Below, piece by piece: positions 1-11,230 of a stretch of DNA of 64,000 nucleotides. The notes under the pieces were generated by a model. It saw only the letters and a list, made by a program, of their open reading frames with translations, was not told where the DNA came from and searched no databases. Within the stretch, counting starts at the first letter, position 1, and each line of letters starts with the position of its first letter. The translations under genes were made by a program, and so were the position numbers. The DNA is taken from the NCBI RefSeq assembly GCF_030272615.1, contig NC_081411.1:184195572-184259571 (forward strand), written 5' to 3'. The DNA comes from Cryptomeria japonica. Lineage: Eukaryota; Streptophyta; Pinopsida; Cupressales; Cupressaceae.

Positions 1-1273
1 GTAATTATAACTAAAAAAAACTTCTACTATTGAAAAAGTATACCATTTCCAACACCAAAATTTTATAATTCTAGGCCCTGCAATATTTTATTTTTTGTTA
101 TCGTCCATCTTCTCATGGTGGCCTAATTAAATTTCTATTGGTGCCTCTAATTCTCTATGCACACTTGTAGTGTGGATTTTTAAGTAGATTTGTTTAGCTA
201 TTCTTGAGTTAAAGATTCATTATTTTTCCTAGTGCATTATTTGAGGTTGTTTGATCAACCATTCTTGAGTCCAAGATTGATATTTCTGCTTAGAAAATTC
301 TTTGTCAAGGTCTTCCATTTAACTCTCACATCTTTCATCTATGAATTATTAACCCCTATGGTCCATTTTTGTGGAGAACTTGAAACTCTCAAGAACATTT
401 TTTGTTGTATAAGCATATGGGTTCACCAAAAACATAAAGAAATAAATGGATTCCTTTATTAAAACCACTTTTAATGAATATGTTAATTGACTAGCCTAAT
501 TTAGTTTAGAGATATAGATCATCTTACAAAAAAATGAGATCCAAATATAATTTAAACAAATGGACTTGCTTAACTTTGGTGTAGCTATCAAATAGTTCTA
601 TATAATCTAATAAATTTTGAACCATAACTCGAGTCACAAAATTATGTTTGTTCCAAGAAATATGATTAAATAATAATAATGTTCTCATGATTTGGTGAAT
701 CAATCTCATATGTTGTGGGCCTAATCTTGCATCTATATTTGTCTTGTGATGTCTTAATTTAAATTGGTTTATTATGGACCTCTACAACCTATTTCACATT
801 GTTCACTAATGTATTGGGGTGTACAAGGTAATTCCTTGTAGAAGTTATTGACCCTTAATACTCTTTATCTCCTAGCTTGGCCCCTTTAACGAGACTAGTA
901 TTATGGTTGTAGAAATGATTGATTCTACAACACTCTTCAATCATGACAATGTTTTTGGATGATTTGGTGTACAATTAGGTTCCTTTTAGTGCTCCAAAGT
1001 AAAGTGTTTGTAGCTTGTTCTTTAATGCACATTAAATTCCTTTTAAACATCAATAAATGACAACTAATCATATGAAACCTATACCAAGTGGGCTCATAAG
1101 GCTAGGAAACTAGTTGGAGTCAACAAAATTAGAATTTAAGTTTTTAAATTTTAGTAGTTATCTCATATGGTATGATATCACTTCTATATGCCATATGATT
1201 GGCATGGGGCATGAAAGTGCTAATGTCAAAATTGTATTAGTGAATGAATGAGCATAAATGCATGTATGGTTAT
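1..1273. other. Unassigned AT-rich sequence left of Tat-1
   Basis: No coding similarity is recognised here. About 230-420 resembles 63360-63500: both hold a run close to CATTT-A/G-ACTCTCACAT followed by TCATCTATGAAT or a near variant, then ATGGT-CATTTT. This makes it one copy of a dispersed repeat. The small open frame at 232-462 lies inside that repeat, and its partner copy keeps only a loose, frame-drifting resemblance, so it is not called a gene. Confidence 0.4.
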
Positions 1274-2733
1274 TGTAGTCACATAAATCTGTCCATTTAA
1301 TTAAATGAATATTTACTATTTATTTGATTATTTATCAATCAATAATCAGTTAATTAAATTAATATTTAATTAATTCATCCTCAACCTCTTCTCCTGTTAA
1401 TTAAATAAATTATTCATTTTTTTAAAATTAATTAATTAAGCTACATTCTAAATAAATTAAATGAATAAAACATATTTATTTAATTTAACCCCTTTTCCTC
1501 TTTTAAATAAATAATAAAACATTTATTTAAATCCTTAAACTACCCCACCCACCCCCACTTGCATTCTCCTACAAATGCAAGTTGCACCTGTTTAGTTGAA
1601 ATAAAAGAATTTTATTTTAATTAAAATCCTATTTTACCCCACCCACCAAACCCACTTGCATCCTAAATCCCCTTCTAGACTCTTCTAAACACTTTATAAA
1701 TTCTTCTATACCATTCCTAATTATCCTAATCCATTTCCTAAATATTGTCACATTCCTAAGCAACTTGAAGTCACTTCTCAAAGCCTCAAAGCCTTTGAAA
1801 AGAATTAAAGGCTTTATGTATCCAACAAGTTAACCCCTAAAGTCTTCCAGACCATTAATGGCTCTTACATGACCATTAATGGTTAACTCAACTCACCCAC
1901 ATGGTTAGAGACTTTCCTCTAACTTAACCATCCTTTTGACTCATGGGTCTCTTCAAGCATTTTATGCGTCGACCATGGTTATCCCCACTAACTCTTGCAC
2001 AATAGTTTATTCATTGGATAAAGGTATTATTCATTGGATAATGAATTTATTCATTCAACTCAAGCCTAACCTTAACTCCTAAGCTAACCTTCATGTCATT
2101 TCAAGCATTTAATGCTTCTTCCCTTTCCTCTCAAGCCATCTCATGTTGACATGTGTCATCCTAGGATTGGGTTGAAAGCCCTCACATGGATCATAAATCT
2201 TTCAATCTTGACCCTTGTTGAGATTACTCAATCTCGACCATCCATTGCCCTATTTTTCCTATAAATAGAGCCCATTCCTTCATAATCCAAATCCAGAAAT
2301 CTTGTATGCATTTAATCTATAGTGAAATTTAAGAGAGCATTTTAGGAGTCATTTAATCTACATTTTTATTTTGGTTAAAATAAAGATAGCTTAATTAGGC
2401 TTTCTCATATTTACCTTACATTTGTATATTATAAATCATCTTTCCTAAATCATGAATCTCTATAAGACTTCCATAGTAGTGCAAAATGATGAGGGTTACA
2501 CTCATGTGGAACTTGGAGAGGAGAGGAACAAGGGAGGAGCAACTATGAACATGTTGGCAAGCATTTGGAAGGGTCTTGTGTCTTTCTTTTGTTTTTGCAT
2601 GCTTTCCATTAAATGTTTGATATATCTCTTGATATGCTTGCTTAGGATCGTATTTTGTTAATGATACTAACACTAATGTTTGATTCTTGAGTCTTGTGTT
2701 TCTGTTCCTAACATCCTTTTTTGCAATACATCA
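1274..2733 (+). repeat. 5' LTR of Tat-1
   Basis: It starts TGTAGTCACATAAATC and ends in CA three bases before a TGG primer site, about 1.46 kb. The first 350 bases are palindrome-rich TTAATTAAATAAAT blocks, shared in style with the minus-strand LTR at 20830-21638. A TATA box, CTATAAATAG, lies at about 2260, which fits an LTR promoter with transcription starting near 2290. No matching 3' LTR is in the window, so both ends rest on the TG/CA rule and the PBS. Confidence 0.7.
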
Positions 2734-2735
2734 TT

Positions 2736-2755
2736 TGGTGAACCTGACGTGAATC
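2736..2755 (+). promoter_or_regulatory. Putative primer binding site of Tat-1
   Basis: The sequence TGGTGAACCTGACGTGAATC follows the LTR end. It begins with TGG, complementary to a tRNA CCA tail. Tat-3 has almost the same site at 53864 (TGGTGAACCCGATGTGAA), which supports its role. I could not name the primer tRNA. Confidence 0.6.
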
Positions 2756-5588
2756 GAACATGTAACATTCTGATCTATAAAACTACTAACTTTTTTTAAA
2801 TTGTTGAAATTAACACACAGGTTGCGCTTTAACGCTATTGAACACACTTTAGCGCCTTTGAAAGTTGGAGATTTAGTGCTTTTGTTGGTGAATTAGCTCT
2901 TTTGTCTGCAAAGTCCTTGTTTTAGTGCCATGTTCTCTAAATAGCGTTATTGTCACTAGTTTAGTGCTTTTGTGCTCTCTATTTGATAGAATTTTCATTC
3001 TATTTGACAAATTAATTTAGTGCCTTTGGCATTCTTTTAGTGCTTTTGTCAGTCATTTAGCGCATTTGTATTAAAATAGCACTTTTGTATTTACACAGAG
3101 CAGCGCTATTGTAACAGAGAGTAGCAAAAAAATATTATGTAACCGAAAAATAAAAATTTTAGGCTTGTAGAATCCCACCAAGACCTTCATTTCACTAACA
3201 AATTGATTTTATCGTGCAGGTTTTTTTCTAACTTCTTTGCAGGATTCGAGGAGTTAAGTTAGGAATTTTAATTTTTTTTGCTTTCTAACTTTGTTTTAAA
3301 GTTGGATTAAAAAGCATTCAATTTCCCTTTTGGATTAAAAACAACCTCACTTTTCATTTTGGGTTTTGAAAATAAATCAAATTTTTAGTTTGGGGCTTAA
3401 AAATAACATCTTGCAAGTTAAAAAGAACCACAAACTCAAACAAACAAAATTTGTTTTCTTGCAAGTTAGGGGCAAATCTTTCATTTTGGGCTTGAAACAA
3501 ACAAAACAAATTCATTTTATTGCAAAAGGAGTTAAAATTCACAATCAAAATTTCATTTTGCAAGTTAAAAAGACCAAACAACTTGTCAATTCCTGTTTAC
3601 AAATCGATTTCCCTTAAGCAAACGTGCTTCAATTTGGTTGACCAAGATTTCCATTTTTCTAGTTAGACAACATATTGCTTTAAGGAGTTAAAAAGAACAC
3701 CATGTTTGTTGGAGAAACATATCCAAATAGAATTTAGATCACATTGCAATAAACCACTTAAAAAGAACAAGTGTTTTCAGTGTTTGGCACAGTTGTGCAA
3801 AAAAAATATAAAATTGTAGAGTGGTCCTACTTCTAACACACACTATCCTCTCCCTTGACTCTCGTGGTCCTAGGTGCAAGAGAATAGTGTTAGTAACGCT
3901 CAAAATTTTATATTTTTAAGAGAGGTCTGCCAAGAGACACATCACTCTTGGGAATGACCTCGCACAGTAAATCCTTCGAGCCACTATAGAAATCAAGTGA
4001 GAGAAAAAGTTATAGCCTTGGGTATAGCTGTTCCTACAGTGTAACTTATCAAAAGGACATAAAGGCCCCACCACAAGTTACAAGGCTCTTAAGTGAGTCA
4101 TTGCACAATGAACTTATGTCCAAAAATATCAAACATTACTAGACACCTTTTATTATAGAAGCCCACTTGTTCTATTGATTGAGGATATTTGTGAAAAGTT
4201 CAGTGCAAGAGTATAGATGGTTTTTCTCCAAAGATACTCACCATACATATTTTTTTGAGTAGAAACGAGGCTTTTTGAAAGGATACTTGTAGCTTGATTA
4301 ATGTGGTGACTCCCCCATCAGAGGGATCATCTATCTGTTATGCTTGTGCAAGACTTAGTATATCACATCCTCACTTGCCACAATGAGATTAATAAGGTAT
4401 GTAGTACCAAATTCAAAGAAATATCAAGATGTGGGCTGAAAATATCACAACTGGCCATTGACCTTAGGGATAAAGTGTGTTTCAATTGTCTTCATCTTAC
4501 GTCAAACTAGTAACAATTTGAGCCGACTTCAAGATTTTGAAAAAAAACATAAAAAACATTTGAAAAGGGTGAAAAAGTTCATGATTGGGTTGATTTAGAC
4601 CCACACCTATTGTTCCTTTTGAGGCAAGATTATTGTGCTTGTGCGCTTGCTCTGTTTTCTTGTCAAAGAAATTCAAAACAAATTTAAACCAAGTATTCAT
4701 CCAACACAATTTTACATCAACCTTGACCAACAACAAAAAAAAAAAACATCAAAAAGGGAAACAAAGTATCAATTTGTATGACCATCACTCACATTTTGAG
4801 AAAAAGGATTCTTCATCAAAAGACTACATTGAAAAAGAGACCATTGAGTTCAAAAGCTCTTATCAAAAGAAGGAATTTTTTCTATATCAATAGATAAATT
4901 TCTCTCTCACACAGAACCTTCTTGCGTCATATGGATTTATATCTTCAAGGAAAATCCAATGAATTTGACAAAGGGCCTTTGAAAAATAGAGCATTTACTC
5001 AGTATATAGCCTTGAATTATCAGAAAAACAAAGGGGGCAAGATCAACCCTTCTTTCTTTCAACAATTCTATATCACCTACAATGTAGCTCGAGGGGAACC
5101 ACCAACCCCTGAGAGAGAGGAAGAAGTAGAAACCCCCTTTGTGACAGAAAGTTTTTATTGAGGTTTATATTATATCCACTTTTGCCTTCACACATCACCA
5201 AAACCATTCAACTCTCAAAACACAAAAAGGTCTTGTCCTAAGTTCTTTTAAACTATTGCTTAAATCAAACCAACAAATCACGTTTACGGTGTCTCTACAT
5301 CTAGGATCAATCATCCTAAAAGGAATTTTTGTGTAGGTTAAAACTAGTTTATGAGTACATCTTCTCATTGCTAGGTAGCTTGGTTTGTAACACATCTCAA
5401 ACCTTGCTATACCTTATCAAATCAAAATTGTTTAAAACACAAGATAAATTCACAAAGAACTTTGTTAAAATACAACCTTTAGTGTTAGAGATCCATCTTC
5501 TGAATATTTCACAAAACACTTATCTCTCATCAAAACATTTCATCACCATCCCTCATAAATCACCAAAACCTCAAAACTTTCAAACAAA
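2756..5588 (+). other. Leader of Tat-1 between PBS and gag
   Basis: About 2.8 kb without gag similarity. 2820-3125 is an irregular array of some ten copies of TTTAGTGCTTTTG or TTTAGCGC variants. 3366-3617 holds a diverged repeat around TTTTGCAAGTTAAAAAGA. 4922-5161 is an open frame (79 codons, acidic C-terminal half) in the place where Ogre/Tat elements can carry an extra ORF before gag; no domain is recognised. The rest is AT-rich and featureless. Confidence 0.5.
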
Positions 5589-6554
5589 ATGGCTCACACC
5601 AGATCAAAAAATAGACAACTAGAGATTGAAGAGGAGGAAGAAAACCTCAATTATTTTCAAGAAACCATTGGAGGAGGCACAAATGATGAAGATCCTAGCA
5701 CTCCAACTCCCAAAGATGTAGAAAGAGCAAAACACAATCCCAAGTTTAATAGACTTTTTGACGAAATCCTTAGAAACAATGCAGATGCTCATTTTCTAAG
5801 AATTGCTCAAGAGGGTGCTAAACTACTCTCCAACTTTGATACCACAAAGATACAACAAAAAATTGAAAAACATAGCCGTAATGATGGTGGAAAAGATAGG
5901 GATTACTTATGCCATGACCTTAATCTTCAAGGGAATCCCCCACCACCTCCTCCTATAGAAATAGACATGTTAAGACAACAAGTCAAAAATCTCACTCAAC
6001 AACTCAATAGTGGTGTGAAGACTACCCTTTTTTCACTTAACGATATTTTTCCCTATCCTTTTGATAGGAACATGCATATGCCACCTTTTCCACGAGGGTT
6101 TGAAACACCCAAGTTTGAAAAGTATAGGGGCAAAGGAGACCCTAGAGATCATGTCCAATAAATTCACTCAGCTTGTTTAGAGGTGGCTTATGAGGACACA
6201 TATCTAATGTGCCTCTTTCCTTAGAGTTTGGGAAGCACAACCACGCAATGGTTTTCTTGATTACCAGATGGCATTAGAACATTCAAAGAACTAGTCCAAA
6301 AGTTCATCGCTCATTATTCACATAACATAGAACTAGTGGAAATATTCATTTCCAACTTGAATGATGAGATGGAATTCCATTTAGACATGAAGGGTACTGA
6401 ATCTTTTGAAGAGATGATCACTCAAGGATTAAAATGTGAGCAAGCCCTTATCAAAAAGGGACTTATTAAAATCTACAATGAACCAAAAGATGGTCCTCAT
6501 CCCCATTATAATAGTGATAATCCAATTTCTGGAACAAGAATAAGAACGTTGTAA
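5589..6554 (+). pseudogene. gag: Tat-1 gag (degenerate)
   Basis: The ATG at 5589 opens a 190-codon frame (MAHTRSKNRQ start, then an acidic stretch of Glu residues). A retrotransposon-gag core begins near residue 175 (PKFEKYRGKGDPRDHV) and runs on through three in-frame stops to 6554. The stops at about 6159, 6222 and 6262 fall where Gln, Gln and Arg are usual. No zinc knuckle is seen downstream, which fits Tat gag proteins, many of which lack one. Gag would form the particle that packages element RNA; this copy cannot. Confidence 0.75.
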
Positions 6555-7317
6555 ATGATGGGGTAGTGGATGCACGAACAATAAAAATTGCACAACCTGT
6601 GGTCAGATTTGCGGGGCGAAATCCCCCTCCTAAAAACAGCACCATCACTCATCCATAAAATCAAGGTCGAAATGTGCCACAAGAGGAACCAAGACAACGA
6701 CAACAAAACTATAAACCAAAACGCACATACACACCTTAGGGGAACCCATCGAAACAATATTGCATCAATTTCACCAAGGAAAAGCGCATAAGATGAGCAA
6801 TTGTCATTGACTGAAAGATCTGGTTCAAGATCTTATTGACAAAGGAGAAATTGAAATAGAAGGACATGACCCTAAAAAATCTAATGACGATCATCCAATG
6901 TTCAAAAATCCACTTCCATAATATGATCAAAGGGGTCCTTCCACCTCCAGGTGAAACACAGATACTACAATTAATTATACACAAGATGCCTCTAATTATA
7001 CTATGAATCACCTCTATCACGCTGATGAACAAGTTACAACTCTCACCATCAAAGATCCAAATCATGCATGCAATTTTGTTGTGTTGTAGCAAAATTACCA
7101 TTTGAGTAGCACCATAAGGAATGACACCCTTGCCTAAGCAATATAATCTTGTGGAATAATTCAATAAAATGCCCGCACTCATATCCATATTAGATATTTT
7201 TCTCTTATCCCCCTCACACAAAACAATCTTGAATCAAGCTCTCCAAGAAGCATCAATCCCCACCAACCTTAACACAGATCAATTTCAAGCCATGGTTGGC
7301 AGTCTCGTGTCATCACC
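6555..7317 (+). pseudogene. Tat-1 gag-protease linker, broken frame
   Basis: Short readable pieces alternate among frames, including an acidic stretch near 6840-6900 and a piece at 7200-7300 that reads like the conserved helix ahead of Tat proteases (PSHKTILNQALQEASIP). Several stops and at least one frameshift separate them. Nothing else is recognised. Confidence 0.5.
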
Positions 7318-7722
7318 ATGCCTCACTTTTCTGAAAGCGACAATACTTTATTCCAACAACTACATAACACATTCCTTCACATTAAAGGATTTGTAAACCA
7401 ACATAGAATCAAGCGAGTCTTGATTGACAATGGAGCCAGCCTGAATATATGCACCTTGCAGTTGGTCACAGCATTGGGATATGCGGTAGAATTGGATCCC
7501 AACAAAAATATAACCATTAAATCCTATGATGATGTGGAGCATTCTTCCAAAGGAGCTGTTATATTACCTATCAGAGTGGGCCCAGTGGTAAAGCATATCA
7601 TCTGCCAAGTTATGGACCTTCCTTTGCCATATAATCTCTTGTTAGGAAGACCTTGGATACACACCATGCAAGGCGTTCCATCCACCTATCATCAATGTAT
7701 CAAGTTTCCCATAATAGTGTAA
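7318..7722 (+). pseudogene. Tat-1 aspartic protease domain
   Basis: An open stretch of 134 codons. The retropepsin-like active site is VLIDNGASLNIC (near residue 35), with Asn-Gly in place of the usual Ser/Thr-Gly, as is normal in Tat elements (DNGAS type). A second conserved block, NLLLGRPWIHTMQGVPSTYHQ, lies near residue 108 and is typical of the Tat/Athila group. It would cleave the Gag-Pol polyprotein. This domain itself has no stop, but the flanking frames are broken. Confidence 0.85.
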
Positions 7723-8139
7723 AAATCACAATCCTTGGTGATGCAAATCTATTTGCATATTGTAACAATATTGACCATCAGCAAGAGATCATTGTACCTA
7801 ACAACTGAGAAGTTATCCCTTGCACATCCTATGTTAGTCCAGTCTCTCTTTCTAGTTCAATCACCCCTATACCAAAGCAAGAGAAGTTGAAAATGAAAAT
7901 GGTTGAGGAAGGTCCTGGGGAATATAATCTAAGCCAACTCTTTTATGTTCAGCAATTACCCACTTCCCCTAAAAGTTATGGCAAGCCTCAAAATTTTCTT
8001 CAACCACCATTAGCCAAGCAAGCATGCACTTTGGTGTAGTTCATCCCTAGTAAAAGTCAGGAAGAGGAAACCAGAGATGAGGACCTAGTAGAATGGATAT
8101 ACAAAGACCCTATCAACACAGAAATCCCAAAGGTGATGC

Positions 8140-9338
8140 TTCCTACCGATAAATATGGAAAAGGCCTCACTATCATGCAAAGAATGGGGTATGATGGCCA
8201 GAGTGCTTTGGGACATTGCAAACAAGGATGATGCGAGCCCTTGCAGCCTGAGTTAAAACCCGAAGATAAAACTGGACTAGGTTTTCAAAAGGAATCTCTT
8301 CCTAAACTCAGATTCAAAGGTAAACCCAACAAACCCATGTATCAAACAATTACTCCAAGGAGGCCCTCCTTGATTATCTCTGCAACACCAACAAAACCCA
8401 CTATACCAACAAAACTGATCATCAAATCTGCAACATCGATCACACCAGCAACATCAACAACACTGATAGACCCATCAGTAACAACAGTCATACCAACTGT
8501 ATCCACAACACCAGTAACACTAGCAATAGCACCACTAGCACCCACCGCAACAATAATCCCAGCAACAACATCACTAGCACCGATACTCCTAGCAGTAGCG
8601 GCATCAACAACATCGATAATTCTACCAGCATCACCAGCAATCTCACCTGTAAAAGTGCACAAACCTGTCACCAATACAGAGAGTGATTCAAAGATAGACT
8701 CACATGAGTGGGAATTTGATTCAGTGAACCTAAATACTTCAGAAGAGGAAGACACATCCCCTCCACCACCTCGTAAAGATATCCCTGTTTATGGAGAGGC
8801 CCGGATTAAAACCTTTTGGGTTCGTGAGCAAGAGGCACCTTCCACAGGCCCTACATCAAATCCAACACCAGAACCTGACAAGAAGAGTACCATTGACGAA
8901 CTTCACTCATCTATATTAACCCTCACTAATGCCTCCTCTGAACTTAACTTAATCAATGAGGTAATGCCTATCATCCACTCCGAACTCATTGATTGGAACC
9001 TGCCCAATCCCCCATGTCTTTATCATTTCCAAAATGATGAGGCACTCATAGACTTTATAGAAATACGGGATCACATACCAAGCGGGGATCACAAAGCTAG
9101 ATTTTCCATCAAACTTAATAGCGCAGTGTACTTTGGGGTAGATGCCAAACCTTTCAAGTACAAAAACATCACAATAAAACATGGATCTTCTAGTGAAAAC
9201 CACATAGTGGCACTTGTTGATCCCAAAAAATTAAAAAAAAGAACGTATCCAAAGGTGAAAACCTCTCTGAGGCGTCTCAGGATAAAAGGTTTGACATCCT
9301 CCCCTCTAGTACAAATCAGGAGAGATCGACAATCCTAA
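8140..9338 (+). pseudogene. Tat-1 G-patch and Thr/Pro-rich linker
   Basis: From about 8150 the frame reads a G-patch-like motif (GKGLTIMQRMGYDG, then ALGHCKQG). A TGA at 8229 falls inside it. The open frame then continues from 8241 for 365 codons. Residues 45-135 are low-complexity Thr, Pro, Ala and Ile, followed by an acidic segment with a proline run (SEEEDTSPPPPRKD) and an unassigned conserved-looking region that leads into RT. G-patch domains bind nucleic acid or helicases and follow the protease in some retroelements. Function here is inferred from position and motif. Confidence 0.65.
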
Positions 9339-9361
9339 TCGAAGAAACAACATAATTCAAT

Positions 9362-10390
9362 GTGGGGACCCCTAAGACTCCTCACCAAATACATTTGGCA
9401 TCTCTACTAACTCAAAAGGAATGGACAAAATTTGTGGAATTCTTCCAGAACCGTCAAATCAACTTCGCATGGTCTTATGCAGAAATACCTGGCTTAGATT
9501 CTGAGTTAGTCATGCATCACCTCATTATGGCAGAAGGAGCTAAACTGGTAAAATAAAACCTTAGAAAGATGCACCCATAGATTGTTGTGCTTGTCATGAT
9601 AGAACACAAGAAACTCTTAGATGTTGGTTTCATCTGACCAATCGATTATGTGGAGTGGATCTCCAACATTGTACCTGTTGGAAAACCTAATGGGGGCATC
9701 CATATTTGTACCGACTTCAAATATTTAAACAAATCATGCCCTAAAGATGACTTCCCCTTACCAAACATCTACATGATCGTCGATCTCACAGCGGTTCATG
9801 CAATGCTTTCTCTTATGGATGGCTTTCAGGTTACAACCAGACAAGATTGCTCTAGAGGATCAACATAAAACTGCTTTCACATGCCCATGGGGAACCTACT
9901 ATTGGAATGTGATGCCCTTTGGTCTAAAAAATTCAGGGGCAAGCTACAAAGAGCTATGACTACCATCTTTCATGATATGATGCACACCATAATGGAAGAT
10001 TATGTCAATGATTTACTAGCTAAATCATTAACAAGAGAAGTTCATCTGGCAATACTAGGTCAAATCTTTGATAGATTAGAGTAATATCATGTTCGTCTTA
10101 ATCCAAAGAAATGTGTATTTGGAGTAACCTCAGGGAAGCTCCTAGGATACATTGTCTTAAGAAAGGGAATTGAAGTAGATCTAGCAAAAGTTTAAGAAAT
10201 CATGGACATGCCACCTCCCAAGAACATCAGTCAGTTAAGAACACTACAAGGGTGACTAAAATTAATTCAGAGATTCATTGCGCAATTGGCTGATAAGTGT
10301 CATCCCTTCATGTATCTTTTACACTAGAATATCCTCTTTCAATGGGATACAAAGTTCTAGCAAGCATTCCAAATTCTTAAAGACTACCTG
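9362..10390 (+). pseudogene. Tat-1 reverse transcriptase
   Basis: RT blocks appear in order: EWISNIVPVGKPNGGIHIC and DFKYLNKSCPKDDFPLPNI near 9650-9770, LSLMDGF near 9815, and the catalytic box near 10000. The last reads YVND instead of YVDD, so a catalytic Asp is lost, consistent with a G-to-A change. The connection region (KKCVFGVTSGKLLGYIV) follows at about 10105. Stops at about 9556, 9577, 9637, 9866, 10082, 10193, 10256 and 10325, plus a shift near 9830, show long decay. Confidence 0.85.
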
Positions 10391-10800
10391 ATGAAAACAC
10401 TGTTGTTAATCCCACCAAATCCAAGTAGACCTCTATTTCTATATATTTTAGCTACACATATGGCATTAGGAGTACTGCTAGCACAACATAATGTAGAAGG
10501 AAAAGAATGTGAGGTATACTATATCTCTCGCACATTGGTAGGCTATGAAATCAATTACACACCTATTGAGCAAGCTTGCCTAGCAATTATCTTGGCAACC
10601 ACCAAATTGAGGCACTACATGTTGACACACAAGGTACAACTCATAGCTAAAATCAATCCACTCAAGTACCTACTCAGCAAGGCAACATTAATAGGCGGCT
10701 TGGCCAAATGGGTTATGATCTTGAGTGAATTTGCAATTGAGTATGTAGACCGCAAGGCTATCAAGGGGCAAGTTATTGCAGATCAGTTGGCTGATGCACC
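10391..10800 (+). pseudogene. Tat-1 RNase H (retroviral-type)
   Basis: The open frame from 10391 starts with the connection segment and the Ty3-type RNase H (PLFLYILATHMALGVLLAQ, then YYISRTL, YTPIEQACLAIILATTKLRHY). The first Asp of the active site is not obvious; Ile-Leu-Ala stands where a Ser/Asp pattern is usual. It would remove RNA from the RNA-DNA hybrid during reverse transcription. It runs directly into the second RNase H. Confidence 0.75.
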
Positions 10801-10849
10801 CCTCGTAGGTGACCATCCTCCTGTTTCCCACTTTCGAGATGAAGATATC

Positions 10850-11225
10850 TTCATGATCACAGCAACACAACCATGGAAGCTATATTTTGATGGCTCATAT
10901 ACTAGACATAGCTCGGGGGCAGGTATTCTTTTCATCACACCTCAAGGTGGCAGCATCCCGAAGTCATACAAGCCCACCTTCCCATGCACCAATAATATAG
11001 CAGAATATGAGGCCTTGATCACATGACTTAGACTGGCTATACAATGGCACCTCAAAGAGCTACAAGTATATGGAGATTCTTAGCTAGTCATCCAACAAGT
11101 CACCGATCAGTACCAAACTAACCTTGATAAGCTCATGCCATATAAAACGATGGTGGATAGTTACAAAGAATCATTTACAACTATCATATTTGAGCAAGTA
11201 CCTAGAGATCAGAATTGATCTACCG
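10850..11225 (+). pseudogene. Tat-1 second, archaeal-type RNase H (aRNH)
   Basis: Active-site blocks are visible: YFDGSYTRHSSGAGILF, then NNIAEYEALI, then VYGDS followed at once by a TAG where Gln is usual. Two tandem RNase H domains before integrase identify the Tat lineage. The catalytic Asp, Glu and Asp are all still present, although the frame carries stops at about 11024, 11081 and 11216. Confidence 0.8.
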
Positions 11226-11230
11226 ACACA

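Noticed and set aside
8342-8755. 137-codon minus-strand frame, Val/Asp/Gly-rich
   Set aside because: It is the complement of the Thr/Pro-rich low-complexity stretch of Tat-1 and has no independent support.
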